From the NCBI RefSeq assembly GCF_017355855.1, contig NZ_JAFEWD010000011.1, forward strand, positions 62,001 through 126,000: 64,000 nucleotides of DNA. Direction: 5' to 3'. The translations under genes and the position numbers were made by a program. Origin of the DNA: Pedobacter sp. SYSU D00535 (GTDB lineage Bacteria > Bacteroidota > Bacteroidia > Sphingobacteriales > Sphingobacteriaceae). Under the pieces are notes generated by a model. It searched no databases, was not told the DNA's origin, and saw only the letters and a program-made list of their open reading frames with translations. Positions within the stretch are counted from its first letter, which is position 1. Every line of letters starts with the position of its first letter. Shown in pieces: positions 8,241-16,798 of the stretch.

Positions 8241-11200
8241 TTAGTAAGACCCAATTTGCGACCTGCCCGCAGAGATTTGCAGCAGGATTGCCACAAAATC
8301 TTCTAGTTTAAATGGTTTCGAAAGATAGCCATCCATTCCAGCTTCGATGCAACTGTTTTTGTCTTCAGCAAATGCATTCGCTGTCATCGCTACGATTCTT
8401 GGCTGAGCTCCATTTTGCTCCCGAATTCTCCGTGTCGCTTCAAGCCCATCCATTTGCGGCATGAGCAGATCCATGAGGATCAGGTCGTATTGCGTCCCCT
8501 CAATCAACTCCAGTACTTCCAACCCGTTATTAGCGACACCTGGATGGTAACCCAATTTATTCAATACCCGTACCGCTAGCTTTTGATTGATCAGGTTATC
8601 TTCGGCTAGGAGGATGTTTAAAGGATTTCTGGCGGCAAAGGTTTGATCCAGCGTATAGTTCTCCGGCTCCAACTCCCGTATTGCAGCATCCTTCTTTTCT
8701 TCTACGACCTGTAACAGCAACTGGTACAGGGCACAGGGCTTTAGCGGCTTGCTTAGGTAAGCGTTCACAGCTTTTCCCAACTCTTCATCTAAAACTTCGC
8801 CTCCGCTGCTCATCAGGATAACCGGGCAATGATTAGAAATTTCTTTTAAACGGATGCAAGGCGACTCGGCCTTTTTCATCATTGAATGGTCGATAAGCAG
8901 CCAATGGAACTTGCTTTGATCTTTCAGCAAGTGAGCAGCAACTTCTAAGGAAGATGCAACGACGTTTTCTACCCCCCAGTGATTCAATTGGTATTGAATG
9001 GTGTTTAATCTCCCGGCTGCATCATCACAGATGAGTACCCTTTTTCCTTTTAGCGGACTGGTTGTGTCAAGCAGAATCCCCTTACTTTGCGCTAGTTTAG
9101 CAACAATATTAAACCGGAAGGAGGAGCCTCTACTGTATTCTGATTCGACCGAGATGTTTCCACCCATCAGGCCTACCAGTCGCTGGCTTATTACTAAGCC
9201 TAGCCCCGTCCCGCCATACTCCCTTGTGGTAGAGGAATCAACTTGAGAGAATGCTTTGAACAAGCGCTCTAGTTTATCTTTCGGAATACCGATACCGGTA
9301 TCCTGAACCTCGAAGGCCAAATGAACCCTATCGTCTTCCACTTGCCCGATGTTTACTTTTACAAATACTTCTCCTTTCCTGGTGAATTTAAGGGCGTTGT
9401 TCACTAGGTTGATCAACACCTGCCGTAACTTTAGCGGATCGCCCAACAGCATCTTTGGAATTCGATGATCTACCTGATAAAGCAGGTCAAGCCCCTGACT
9501 ATGCGCTTTGCCTGCAAGCAGATCCATTACCTCTTCAATACAGCGGCGAAGATCAAAATCTATCTGTTCGAGTTCCATCTCCCCGCTTTCGATTTTAGAG
9601 AAGTCAAGCACATCATTGATGATTGACAGCAAAGCCTCCGAGCTGGACCGAATAACCTCGGCGTATTCCTTCTGCTCGGTATCCAGCTTCGTTTGCTGCA
9701 ATAGGCTGGACATCCCGATCACTCCATTCATCGGCGTCCTGATCTCGTGGCTCATGGTTGCCAGAAAGACGCTTTTAGCCCGGGTTGCTCTTTCAGCTGC
9801 TTCCATGGCCTCTACAGCCTTTACTCTTGCACGGGATTCCTGCTCCTTTTGCTGCGTCAGTTCAGCGTTCAGCAGCTGCAAACTTTCAGACTGGGCATGC
9901 AGTTCTTCTGCCTGACCCTGCAATTGCTGGTTCATCTCGATCAGTGCCTCTGCTTGCTTCTGTATGGTTTCAACAAATCTCTTCTGCTGTGTCACATCTT
10001 TGGCGATGGAGTAGACCCCAAGAACCTGATCATCCACCACCACCGGGATGCGCTTGATGTCCAGATCCACCTGTTTTCCATTGGGTAGCCGCATCTGTCC
10101 CTCGAAATTATTTGGAGTACCAGCTACAGCTTCTGAGAAAGAGCGATGGGCCTTCTCACTAAACTCGGGCACCGAAAACTCCGATATGTGTCGGTTCAGC
10201 ACCGCTTCTTTCGGAACCCCATAAAGGCTGGTAACTGCCGGATTGATGTCTAGTATATTTCCCTTCGGGTCCTGAAAATATACCAAGTCCTGGTTATTCT
10301 CAAACAAGGTCTTGAACTGCTTCGTACTACGCTGGAGCAGCAAATTGCTGTGAACCCGCTCCGAAACATCTCTCGAGCTTAAAGCTATTGCAGCAATGGC
10401 TGGGTTCCCCAGGTGATTAGTAGCCACCGTCTCCATCCAGATGTAATTGCCCATCCCTGTCTTATAACGGAACAACGTCGTCTGAGCCTCCTTACTCTTT
10501 AAAACGACAGACCAAAGCGTTGTGACCTTTGAAATATCATCGGGGTGGATAAGCTCAAAAGCATTGCGGCCTAAAAGCTCCTCAACCTCATAACCGATTA
10601 CCCGCTTATTATTCCCACTGCTATAGATAAAGTTCCCCTCACTACTGAGTAGTGCAAAAACATCAGAACCCTGCTCTACCAAGGTCTTAAATAATTCCTC
10701 TTTCTTTTTAATTTCAGATCGGGTCTTGGTAACCTGCAGCAAGGCTTGATGCACGGCCAATTCCTTTTTTTTACTGTCGTTAATATCTTGGATGACACCC
10801 CGAATGGCACCAATATCGCCATTTTGGTCCTTCACTGCCTCTCCTTTCAACTGAATCCAGATTTTACGCTCCTTATAGGTGAACATCTGCACCTGCAACT
10901 CGAACGGCTCACCGGTTGCAGCGCATTTGTTGAAGTGGCTTAGTACCATGTCCCGGTATTCGGGGGCATAACTATTAATAGCGCTATTGAAACTAAGTCC
11001 CTCTGCGTCCAGTTCACGGATGGCTAGTGCTTCTTTAGTCCACGAGGTTTTGAGATCCGGAAGACTCACTTCCCAGCCTCCTACCCGCGCGAGCCGACCG
11101 GTTTCCCGTAAAAGGAACTCTGACATCTCCAGGTCCTTTCTTTTTTGTTCCAGGTCGCTTGAGATCTTTTTCCTGTTGTCGTCAATCCTGTTCAGCAGCC

Positions 11201-11942
11201 TCGCGTAATTAAAAAGCTGTACCGAGCTAATAAGTGTCACCGTTGCTACCATCAGGGTAATCCCGTCTTCTACGTGATACAATTCATACCTCTCTCCGTA
11301 GAGCCTCGCCATACCAACTGCAAGAGGAATGATCATTGCCGAAGGAAAAACTCTTCTTGCTAGCAGGCCGCCTAGGCTCCTACTGAACACCCCTTCTATA
11401 AAGCCTTCCCTCCGGCTCTGCCAAAGTAAAAAGTAGGATAGTAAGAGGAGTGCCAAACTAAAAACCAACGATGAGGTATTTTGAGGCAGGATCGAGATGG
11501 AGCGCAGGTGCAACAAAAAACCCTCCAAAGTTAGCAAGCTTAAGTAAAAGGAAAGCAGAAGTGCAGCTTGATAACATTTTACCGACCGGAAGAATGCCTG
11601 CGACAACAAGGCGCAGGAAATAACTATCAAATTTATCGGCAGTAGCAGACTGAGGTAATTGCTTTCGAAACGAAAAAAATCCGACGCTCTGACATTCATT
11701 TCGATAGAGCCACCCGACCAAGCCAGAGTTACAAGAAGAACTATCCAAAAGGGAATTATCTTGTTTAGAAACTTTAGCAAAGGCTTCAGCTTCTCCGTAT
11801 CAAAAACATAGGTACTCAGCATCGCAAAACAAAGCAGATATACCAGCTCAGCCGGCATAGTCCCGGGCCTAAGTACAGCAAGCACTGCAAGAACGAGTGC
11901 AAGGGCGGTAGATAAAAATTTTGAAATTGTAGGTAGTGTCAC
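8241..11942 (-). CDS. Membrane-anchored multi-PAS hybrid histidine kinase with two receiver domains
   Basis: 1233 residues. The first ~265 residues contain about eight hydrophobic membrane segments. Then come a short coiled coil, about four PAS modules (residues ~285-700, e.g. GRLARVGGWEV, FALLSSEGNFIYSSG, LVYFQDPKGNILDINPA), a Gln/Glu-rich coil, HisKA with [14 protein letters not shown], a HATPase (N-box LVNNALKF; DTGIGIPKDKLERLF; GGTGLGL), and two receivers. Receiver 1 keeps DD, LLIDHSM and the Lys of SKPL. Receiver 2 has AEDN, LILMDLLMPQMDG and SKPF. There is no DNA-binding output, so signalling must pass to another protein. Translation appears to begin at a GTG (11942); the first in-frame ATG is at residue 29, inside the membrane region. 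The kinase core resembles that at 1-3066. Confidence 0.93.
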   Translation of the reverse strand: MTLPTISKFLSTALALVLAVLAVLRPGTMPAELVYLLCFAMLSTYVFDTEKLKPLLKFLNKIIPFWIVLLVTLAWSGGSIEMNVRASDFFRFESNYLSLLLPINLIVISCALLSQAFFRSVKCYQAALLLSFYLSLLTLEGFLLHLRSISILPQNTSSLVFSLALLLLSYFLLWQSRREGFIEGVFSRSLGGLLARRVFPSAMIIPLAVGMARLYGERYELYHVEDGITLMVATVTLISSVQLFNYARLLNRIDDNRKKISSDLEQKRKDLEMSEFLLRETGRLARVGGWEVSLPDLKTSWTKEALAIRELDAEGLSFNSAINSYAPEYRDMVLSHFNKCAATGEPFELQVQMFTYKERKIWIQLKGEAVKDQNGDIGAIRGVIQDINDSKKKELAVHQALLQVTKTRSEIKKKEELFKTLVEQGSDVFALLSSEGNFIYSSGNNKRVIGYEVEELLGRNAFELIHPDDISKVTTLWSVVLKSKEAQTTLFRYKTGMGNYIWMETVATNHLGNPAIAAIALSSRDVSERVHSNLLLQRSTKQFKTLFENNQDLVYFQDPKGNILDINPAVTSLYGVPKEAVLNRHISEFSVPEFSEKAHRSFSEAVAGTPNNFEGQMRLPNGKQVDLDIKRIPVVVDDQVLGVYSIAKDVTQQKRFVETIQKQAEALIEMNQQLQGQAEELHAQSESLQLLNAELTQQKEQESRARVKAVEAMEAAERATRAKSVFLATMSHEIRTPMNGVIGMSSLLQQTKLDTEQKEYAEVIRSSSEALLSIINDVLDFSKIESGEMELEQIDFDLRRCIEEVMDLLAGKAHSQGLDLLYQVDHRIPKMLLGDPLKLRQVLINLVNNALKFTRKGEVFVKVNIGQVEDDRVHLAFEVQDTGIGIPKDKLERLFKAFSQVDSSTTREYGGTGLGLVISQRLVGLMGGNISVESEYSRGSSFRFNIVAKLAQSKGILLDTTSPLKGKRVLICDDAAGRLNTIQYQLNHWGVENVVASSLEVAAHLLKDQSKFHWLLIDHSMMKKAESPCIRLKEISNHCPVILMSSGGEVLDEELGKAVNAYLSKPLKPCALYQLLLQVVEEKKDAAIRELEPENYTLDQTFAARNPLNILLAEDNLINQKLAVRVLNKLGYHPGVANNGLEVLELIEGTQYDLILMDLLMPQMDGLEATRRIREQNGAQPRIVAMTANAFAEDKNSCIEAGMDGYLSKPFKLEDFVAILLQISAGRSQIGSY

Positions 11943-12904
11943 TTGTCCCCCGTTATATCTAATCTCACAAATAATTTTAGGCTACGAAAACCTGAACAGA
12001 ATGTTACAGTAAGACAGAGAAAAGAAGGTCTTAAAGCGGCTGGGGTTGAGCACAATTTAATTCAACTTCCTTCGGCAAACTCAGTGTTTATGTTTTCAAT
12101 TTATCTTGCCGCTGCAAATGATTAAAATACTAACCTTCGCGCATTCGGTGCAGATCCAGAAATGGCTAGCAACAGCTCCCTCAATGCCATTGATTTCAGG
12201 CAAGTCCAATTCAAATAACTTTTTGTCCTACTCTTGGGTAGGCCCCGGAAATACTTTTGCTCCATCAATTAATCTCAATAACATGCGAGCAAACGCTAAA
12301 ACAGGATTGTACTAGGTGTGATTTTCCTGTACACAGAGACGTCTGACCAATCGGTCGACACCATTACTGCTAAAGGTCTTACAAGCCGGGGTCATCTAAA
12401 CGCCTATTTTAACTCCTTCATTAGGCTAGTTGGTACTGCTTTCAATTACGAAAGCTCCAATGGTGATCTAGTTGACTATAAGAAGCGGATTCTGGCGCAA
12501 GCGCAAGTGTAACGTCCCCGGCTATTCTCACTCCAAGTTTCTCGATGGCATCAGAGTTATATATGATTATGAAAGGCGGAAAGTTAAAAGCTAATCCAAT
12601 AACCGGCAATGAGACAACCCTGACAGAATGCATGCGATAGAACTACCTATACTTGCCCGTTGTCATGTCGGAAAATTCATGCTAATGTCGACCACTCATA
12701 CTTGGGCCTCATTTTATGCTCGGGGTCAATCCGTTTATTTACAGCTCTATAATCTGTAGATCAGAGTTAGTACCAAGGGACTTACCTATTGCGGTTTATA
12801 AAATGATACTTGCGGCCAGGCTGATTCGAAAAGGTATAACTTCTACTCACTCAGTCAGCAGGAGTATTTGTCAGAAACTGATTAATTTTTGTGATATTAC
12901 AACC
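11943..12904. other. 962 bp without a supportable gene; possible decayed coding remnants
   Basis: Only short open frames are present, none with a recognisable start, promoter and protein family. One plus-strand stretch (about 12017-12110) translates to GLKAAGVEHNLIQLPSA, which vaguely resembles the C-terminal part of alpha/beta-hydrolase esterases but soon ends in a stop. Further fragments in shifting frames (12126-12315, 12318-12512, about 12485-12640) could be remains of a longer broken gene. I could not connect them to a family. Confidence 0.3.
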
Positions 12905-13768
12905 ATGAAGACTATCCCTGTCAGACAAATTCGAGCTTCCTTCATGGAAGAGGTTTCTCCTGAAAGGTTTAATATCCGCATGCTGGAGGAGGTTGTCGGC
13001 ACTAAAGACTTACTCCATCAGCTGCATAGACATGATTTTTACTTTGTTCTAGCGGTAAAAGAGGGAAGCGGCACTCATGAGATCGACTTTGCATCTTATC
13101 CGGTTCAAAGCAATTCACTTTTCTTTATTAAGCCCGGGCAAGTCCATCAGCTTGAGTTAAAAGCAGGTTGCAGCGGCTATCTGATGGAATTCAATAAAGA
13201 ATTTTATCATCCGATAAACAAGTCGAAAATCCAGCGCTTAAGAAAGGCCAGCAGCAATAACTTCTACCAGCTCAATAGCGACAACTTTGACCGACTGTGT
13301 TTGCTATTGAAGTATCTCTTCGACGAGTATACAGCCAGGCAGGAGAGTTATCAGGATAGTATCAAAGCAAACCTGGATATTTTGATGATAGAGCTTGTGC
13401 GACTGGAACGTGCGGCTGCAATATCATTAGGCGGAGCTTCACTTTACACGCAGGAGCGATTGGATGACTTTTTTGAGTTACTTGAAAAGAACATCACCGC
13501 TTATAAGCAAGTTTCTCAATACGCGGATCTGATGAACCTGTCCCCATTTCAACTAAATGAAATTACCAAGGCAACGGTAGGCAAGACTTCATCGGAGCTA
13601 ATAAACGAACATATTATTCTTGAGGCGAAACGGCATTTGCTGGCCACCCCCAACCAGGTTAAAGAAATAGCGGAGCTTTTGGGCTACGAAGATGTTTCCT
13701 ACTTTATCCGTTTCTTCAGGAAACACACGGGATACTCGCCGGAAGCCTACCGATTAAAATCGAGGTAA
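12905..13768 (+). CDS. AraC family transcriptional regulator
   Basis: 287 residues from the chosen ATG at 12905. The frame extends further upstream, but that stretch looks non-coding and MKTIPVRQI is a typical start for these Bacteroidota regulators. The N-terminal cupin-like sensing domain (about residues 10-120) includes HRHDFYFVLAVKEG and FFIKPGQVHQLEL. The C-terminal AraC DNA-binding domain (about 190-287) has two helix-turn-helices, with VKEIAELLGYEDVSYFIRFFRKHTGYSPEAYR as the second, in the family pattern. It is probably an activator responding to a small ligand. The next genes (SDR-like, small membrane protein, flavoprotein) run in the same direction from a separate putative promoter, so it may control them. 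Confidence 0.92.
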   Translation: MKTIPVRQIRASFMEEVSPERFNIRMLEEVVGTKDLLHQLHRHDFYFVLAVKEGSGTHEIDFASYPVQSNSLFFIKPGQVHQLELKAGCSGYLMEFNKEFYHPINKSKIQRLRKASSNNFYQLNSDNFDRLCLLLKYLFDEYTARQESYQDSIKANLDILMIELVRLERAAAISLGGASLYTQERLDDFFELLEKNITAYKQVSQYADLMNLSPFQLNEITKATVGKTSSELINEHIILEAKRHLLATPNQVKEIAELLGYEDVSYFIRFFRKHTGYSPEAYRLKSR

Positions 13769-13816
13769 ATCCTGTTTAACTGAGTATTTGTCCTATCCTT
13801 CGGTTCCTGCTGAAAA

Positions 13817-13824
13817 TACCTTTG
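13817..13824 (+). promoter_or_regulatory. Putative -7 box for the SDR-like gene cluster
   Basis: TACCTTTG matches TAnnTTTG, 30 bp before the ATG at 13855. The -33 element is weak, which would fit a promoter needing an activator such as the adjacent AraC protein. Confidence 0.45.
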
Positions 13825-13854
13825 TATCATACAAAAGGTTAATAAAATCGAAAG

Positions 13855-14451
13855 ATGAGAATTATAATCGTCGGTGCATCAGGCACGATGGGCAAGCACT
13901 TAAGCAGTGCCTTTGAGAAGGAACATGAAGTAATTAGAGCAAGTTCAAAGAGCGGCGATATTCAGGTAGATATCACGTCCACCAGTTCTATTGGGAGTAT
14001 GTATGAACGAGTCGGCGCTTTCGATGCGCTCATCTCCACAGCAGGCCCCACTTATGTTGGTCCATGGAAAACCCTAAATGACAAAGCCTTCAGAAAGGGT
14101 GTGGAGGGAAAAATGAAGGGGCAGATCAATTTGGTACTCATTGGTCAACACTATATCAATCCCAAAGGGTCATTTACCTTAATTTCAGGAGCTTTAACCT
14201 ACGAGCCTCAGTTGAACTTTGCCAATGCATCTGCGGCAAACGGAGCAATCGAAGGATTTGTAAAGGCCGCGGCGATTGAGCTTGAAAATGGCATTCGAAT
14301 CAACGCAGTAAGCCCTACGGTTATTGAAAGTTCCCCCCAATACTTTCCATTTTTTCCGGGTGATGTTCCTGTAACCATGCTGGAACTGGAATATGGCTTT
14401 CGAAAAAGCGTCTTTGGCGCTAATACCGGTCAGATTATAAAACTTTATTAA
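13855..14451 (+). CDS. SDR-fold protein lacking the YxxxK catalytic residues (Lin1944-like)
   Basis: 198 residues, short for a classical SDR. A glycine-rich nucleotide-binding motif opens the protein (IIVGASGTMGK, residues ~3-13), followed by the acidic beta-2 segment and an ALISTAGPT segment in place of NNAG. Where classical SDRs have YxxxK before the ALEGF helix, this protein reads FANASAANGAIEGF, so the catalytic Tyr and Lys are both replaced (Ala and Asn by my alignment). The Lin1944-like SDR subgroup is described as lacking the usual active site, and this fits. NAD(P) binding is likely; a dehydrogenase reaction is doubtful. The next gene starts 10 bp after its stop. Confidence 0.85.
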   Translation: MRIIIVGASGTMGKHLSSAFEKEHEVIRASSKSGDIQVDITSTSSIGSMYERVGAFDALISTAGPTYVGPWKTLNDKAFRKGVEGKMKGQINLVLIGQHYINPKGSFTLISGALTYEPQLNFANASAANGAIEGFVKAAAIELENGIRINAVSPTVIESSPQYFPFFPGDVPVTMLELEYGFRKSVFGANTGQIIKLY

Positions 14452-14461
14452 GATAAAACCC

Positions 14462-14689
14462 ATGATTTCAAAAATGAAACTGATTGCGTCCTTAAAGATT
14501 TGGATCGTGATCTATCCTTCCATCAACTTGTTTCATTATATTTTCGGGGAACAGCTATCCATTCTACCCCTCTATATAAGAACATTTTTATTAACCATTA
14601 CGCTTGTTCCCTGGATGGTTTTTGTAGGCTTACCCCTGGCCGATAATATCCTTCGTCTTCTTCAGCGAAAAAGCAACAGGAATAGATAA
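14462..14689 (+). CDS. Small integral membrane protein, function unknown
   Basis: 75 residues with about two hydrophobic spans (IWIVIYPSINLFHYIF and LLTITLVPWMVFVGLPLA) and a basic C-terminal tail (RKSNRNR). An alternative start is the ATG at 14474, giving MKLIASLKIW. It sits 10 bp after the SDR-like gene and 5 bp before the flavoprotein gene, so the three are almost certainly one transcript. No family recognised with confidence. Confidence 0.75.
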   Translation: MISKMKLIASLKIWIVIYPSINLFHYIFGEQLSILPLYIRTFLLTITLVPWMVFVGLPLADNILRLLQRKSNRNR

Positions 14690-14694
14690 AAACA

Positions 14695-15705
14695 ATGGAA
14701 ACTCTTAGCAGACGCAAGTTCATCAAACAGACGGCAGCTGGTTCGGCCGGGTTTATTTTTAGAATGCCAGACTTTACCTATTCAATTTATACTGAAATGA
14801 AAGACAGTGAACACTTTGACGTAATTATTATCGGAGGTAGCTACGCCGGCCTTGCAGCGGGAATGGCACTCGGGCGAGCATTAAAAAAAGTATTAATTAT
14901 TGACAATGGGAAGCCTTGCAACCGACAAACGCCTCATTCTCACAATTTCATTACTCAGGATGGAGAAACGCCTGGTAAAATCGCAGCACTTGGAAGGCAG
15001 CAGCTGGAAGCATACGATAGTGTTAAGTTTTTTGCAGGGTTGGCAACCAGCGGAAAAAAGAATATCAAGGGCTTCGAAATCGGCGTAGCATCAGGAGAAA
15101 CCTTCGCGGCAAAGAAATTGATATTTGCCACAGGCATTAAAGATTTGCTTCCGGACATAGAAGGACTAGCGGCATGTTGGGGCATTACGGCTATCCATTG
15201 CCCTTATTGCCATGGATATGAAGTAAAGAACGAAAAAACGGGCATTCTCGGAAATGGGGAACCTATTTTTGATTTCACCAGGCTTATTTTCAATTGGACA
15301 AAGGACTTAACTTTGTTCACTAACGGCACTTCAGCCCTTACCCGCGAGCAAACAAGTCAACTTGAAAAGCATGGGATCGAACTAATAGAAAAGGAAATTG
15401 AACGGCTGGTGCACGCCAACGGGCATCTGCAAAAAATCGTTTTCCGAGACGGCTCTGAAACACCCTTGAAAGCTGTCTACACACCTTCTCCATTTGAACA
15501 ACATTGTTCTATTCCCGAAGCATTGGGATGTGAACTAAGCGAGGAAGGCTATATCAAGGTTGACGCCTACCAGGAGACTACGGTAAAAGGTGTCTTTGCC
15601 TGTGGTGATAACTCGACCAGGATGCGCACCTTGGCAAATGCTGTAGCCACGGGCACCACGGCAGGAATGCTAGCAAGCAAAAAAATGATCCTGGAGGAGT
15701 TTTAA
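14695..15705 (+). CDS. Thioredoxin-reductase-like FAD/NAD(P) oxidoreductase with Tat-like leader
   Basis: 336 residues. The FAD-binding motif IIIGGSYAGLAAG is at about residues 44-56. A CPYC redox pair is at 169-172 (in HCPYCHGYEV), and the closing FAD motif VFACGD is near 300. This is the thioredoxin-reductase-like flavoprotein group in which CxxC could pass electrons to an unknown acceptor. Unusually, the protein begins with a twin-arginine-like motif SRRKFIK (residues 5-11) and a mildly hydrophobic AAGSAGFIF stretch, giving a ~35-residue extension before the flavoprotein domain. If the Met before KDSEHFDV is the true start, the extension would vanish. It is the last gene of the cluster begun by the SDR-like gene. 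Confidence 0.88.
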   Translation: METLSRRKFIKQTAAGSAGFIFRMPDFTYSIYTEMKDSEHFDVIIIGGSYAGLAAGMALGRALKKVLIIDNGKPCNRQTPHSHNFITQDGETPGKIAALGRQQLEAYDSVKFFAGLATSGKKNIKGFEIGVASGETFAAKKLIFATGIKDLLPDIEGLAACWGITAIHCPYCHGYEVKNEKTGILGNGEPIFDFTRLIFNWTKDLTLFTNGTSALTREQTSQLEKHGIELIEKEIERLVHANGHLQKIVFRDGSETPLKAVYTPSPFEQHCSIPEALGCELSEEGYIKVDAYQETTVKGVFACGDNSTRMRTLANAVATGTTAGMLASKKMILEEF

Positions 15706-15869
15706 CAGATCTACTTTCCTATGCAGGCGGAGACGATCCCACCCGCCCGGAATAGGAGCTTACAGGGCTGCTATTTACTATCAACTGGTGGCTTGGCTTT
15801 TAGACGATATGCCCGCCGGAGAATTGAGCCCCGTTTCCAAAACAGCATTACTTAGCTAATTCCTTGCAT

Positions 15870-16793
15870 TTACCAATAACAGGCTCTGTGATCTCTTCCC
15901 TTAACCGGCATTCTGAATTTCAGCATGATTTCATGTGATCCCTTTTGAGTTTTCGACATTTCCGTGGTAGAAAAGTCGTAGGAGTAACCAAACTGGATAT
16001 CCGGCGTGATAAAGACGGAAGCCAGGGCATCAAACGATTCGAACGACCGGTAAGAAGCCCCTATCCAAAACAGCTCCTTAATCAACAGGTTAGCATTCAG
16101 ATCAACCTGCATTGGAGATCCGTTCACGTACTTCACCAACACGTTCGGCTTGAACTTATAATCGTAGCTGAATTCAAAAAGAGAACCCGCCTGAAACATA
16201 TAATGTGGTTTCACCTTCGGAGAGGAAGCATCCTTAGAGAAGGACGTAAAATCCCTGGCAAGGAAATGAGGCGAGGAAATTCCGATATAAGCTTTTTCCG
16301 TAAAGTACATCACGCCCACGCCAAAGTTGCCGCGGAGACTGCTGGAATTATAGAACTGAGGATCGTTCATCGACTCGGGACTGATGTCGAAGTTCCGGGA
16401 GTAATCTGCCCGAAAACTGCTGAGCCCCCCATTCACTCCCAGAGACAGATAGGCGCCATCCGCCATCTCTACCCTTTGCGAGAAGGTGATGTATCCTCCT
16501 GTTTCCTGCAGCACCTCTCCTATCTGATCATTGATCAAAAGGGCTCCAATAAAACTATTTGACTCCTTGATGGGAGTATGGAAAGACATAGTCTGTGTTT
16601 GAGGAGCGCCCTTAAACCCCACCCACTGATGTCGTGATAGCACGGTCATCGTCATTGATTCATCTACAGCAGCGTAAGCAGGATTGATGGCCAGTGTGTT
16701 GAACATGTACTGTGTATACATGGCTTGCTGCTGGGCCTGTCCCAGCAAGACAGGCAACAGCAATAAAAACGTGGTGAAAATTCTTCTTATCAT
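15870..16793 (-). CDS. PorP/SprF family type IX secretion membrane protein
   Basis: 307 residues with a signal peptide ending at GQAQ, then QQAMYTQYMFNTLAINPAYA, the diagnostic opening of PorP/SprF proteins. Repeated amphipathic strands suggest an outer-membrane beta-barrel. In Flavobacterium, SprF is needed to secrete or display the gliding adhesin SprB, and type B T9SS cargo is commonly encoded beside a PorP/SprF paralogue. Here the gene starts 5 bp after the stop of the giant type B cargo gene on the same strand, so the two are almost surely co-transcribed and functional partners. Confidence 0.93.
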   Translation of the reverse strand: MIRRIFTTFLLLLPVLLGQAQQQAMYTQYMFNTLAINPAYAAVDESMTMTVLSRHQWVGFKGAPQTQTMSFHTPIKESNSFIGALLINDQIGEVLQETGGYITFSQRVEMADGAYLSLGVNGGLSSFRADYSRNFDISPESMNDPQFYNSSSLRGNFGVGVMYFTEKAYIGISSPHFLARDFTSFSKDASSPKVKPHYMFQAGSLFEFSYDYKFKPNVLVKYVNGSPMQVDLNANLLIKELFWIGASYRSFESFDALASVFITPDIQFGYSYDFSTTEMSKTQKGSHEIMLKFRMPVKGRDHRACYW

Positions 16794-16798
16794 AGTCG

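Noticed and set aside
12716-12904. 63-codon N-terminal extension of the AraC regulator
   Set aside because: The extension has no similarity to the cupin domain and the ATG at 12905 gives the standard family start.
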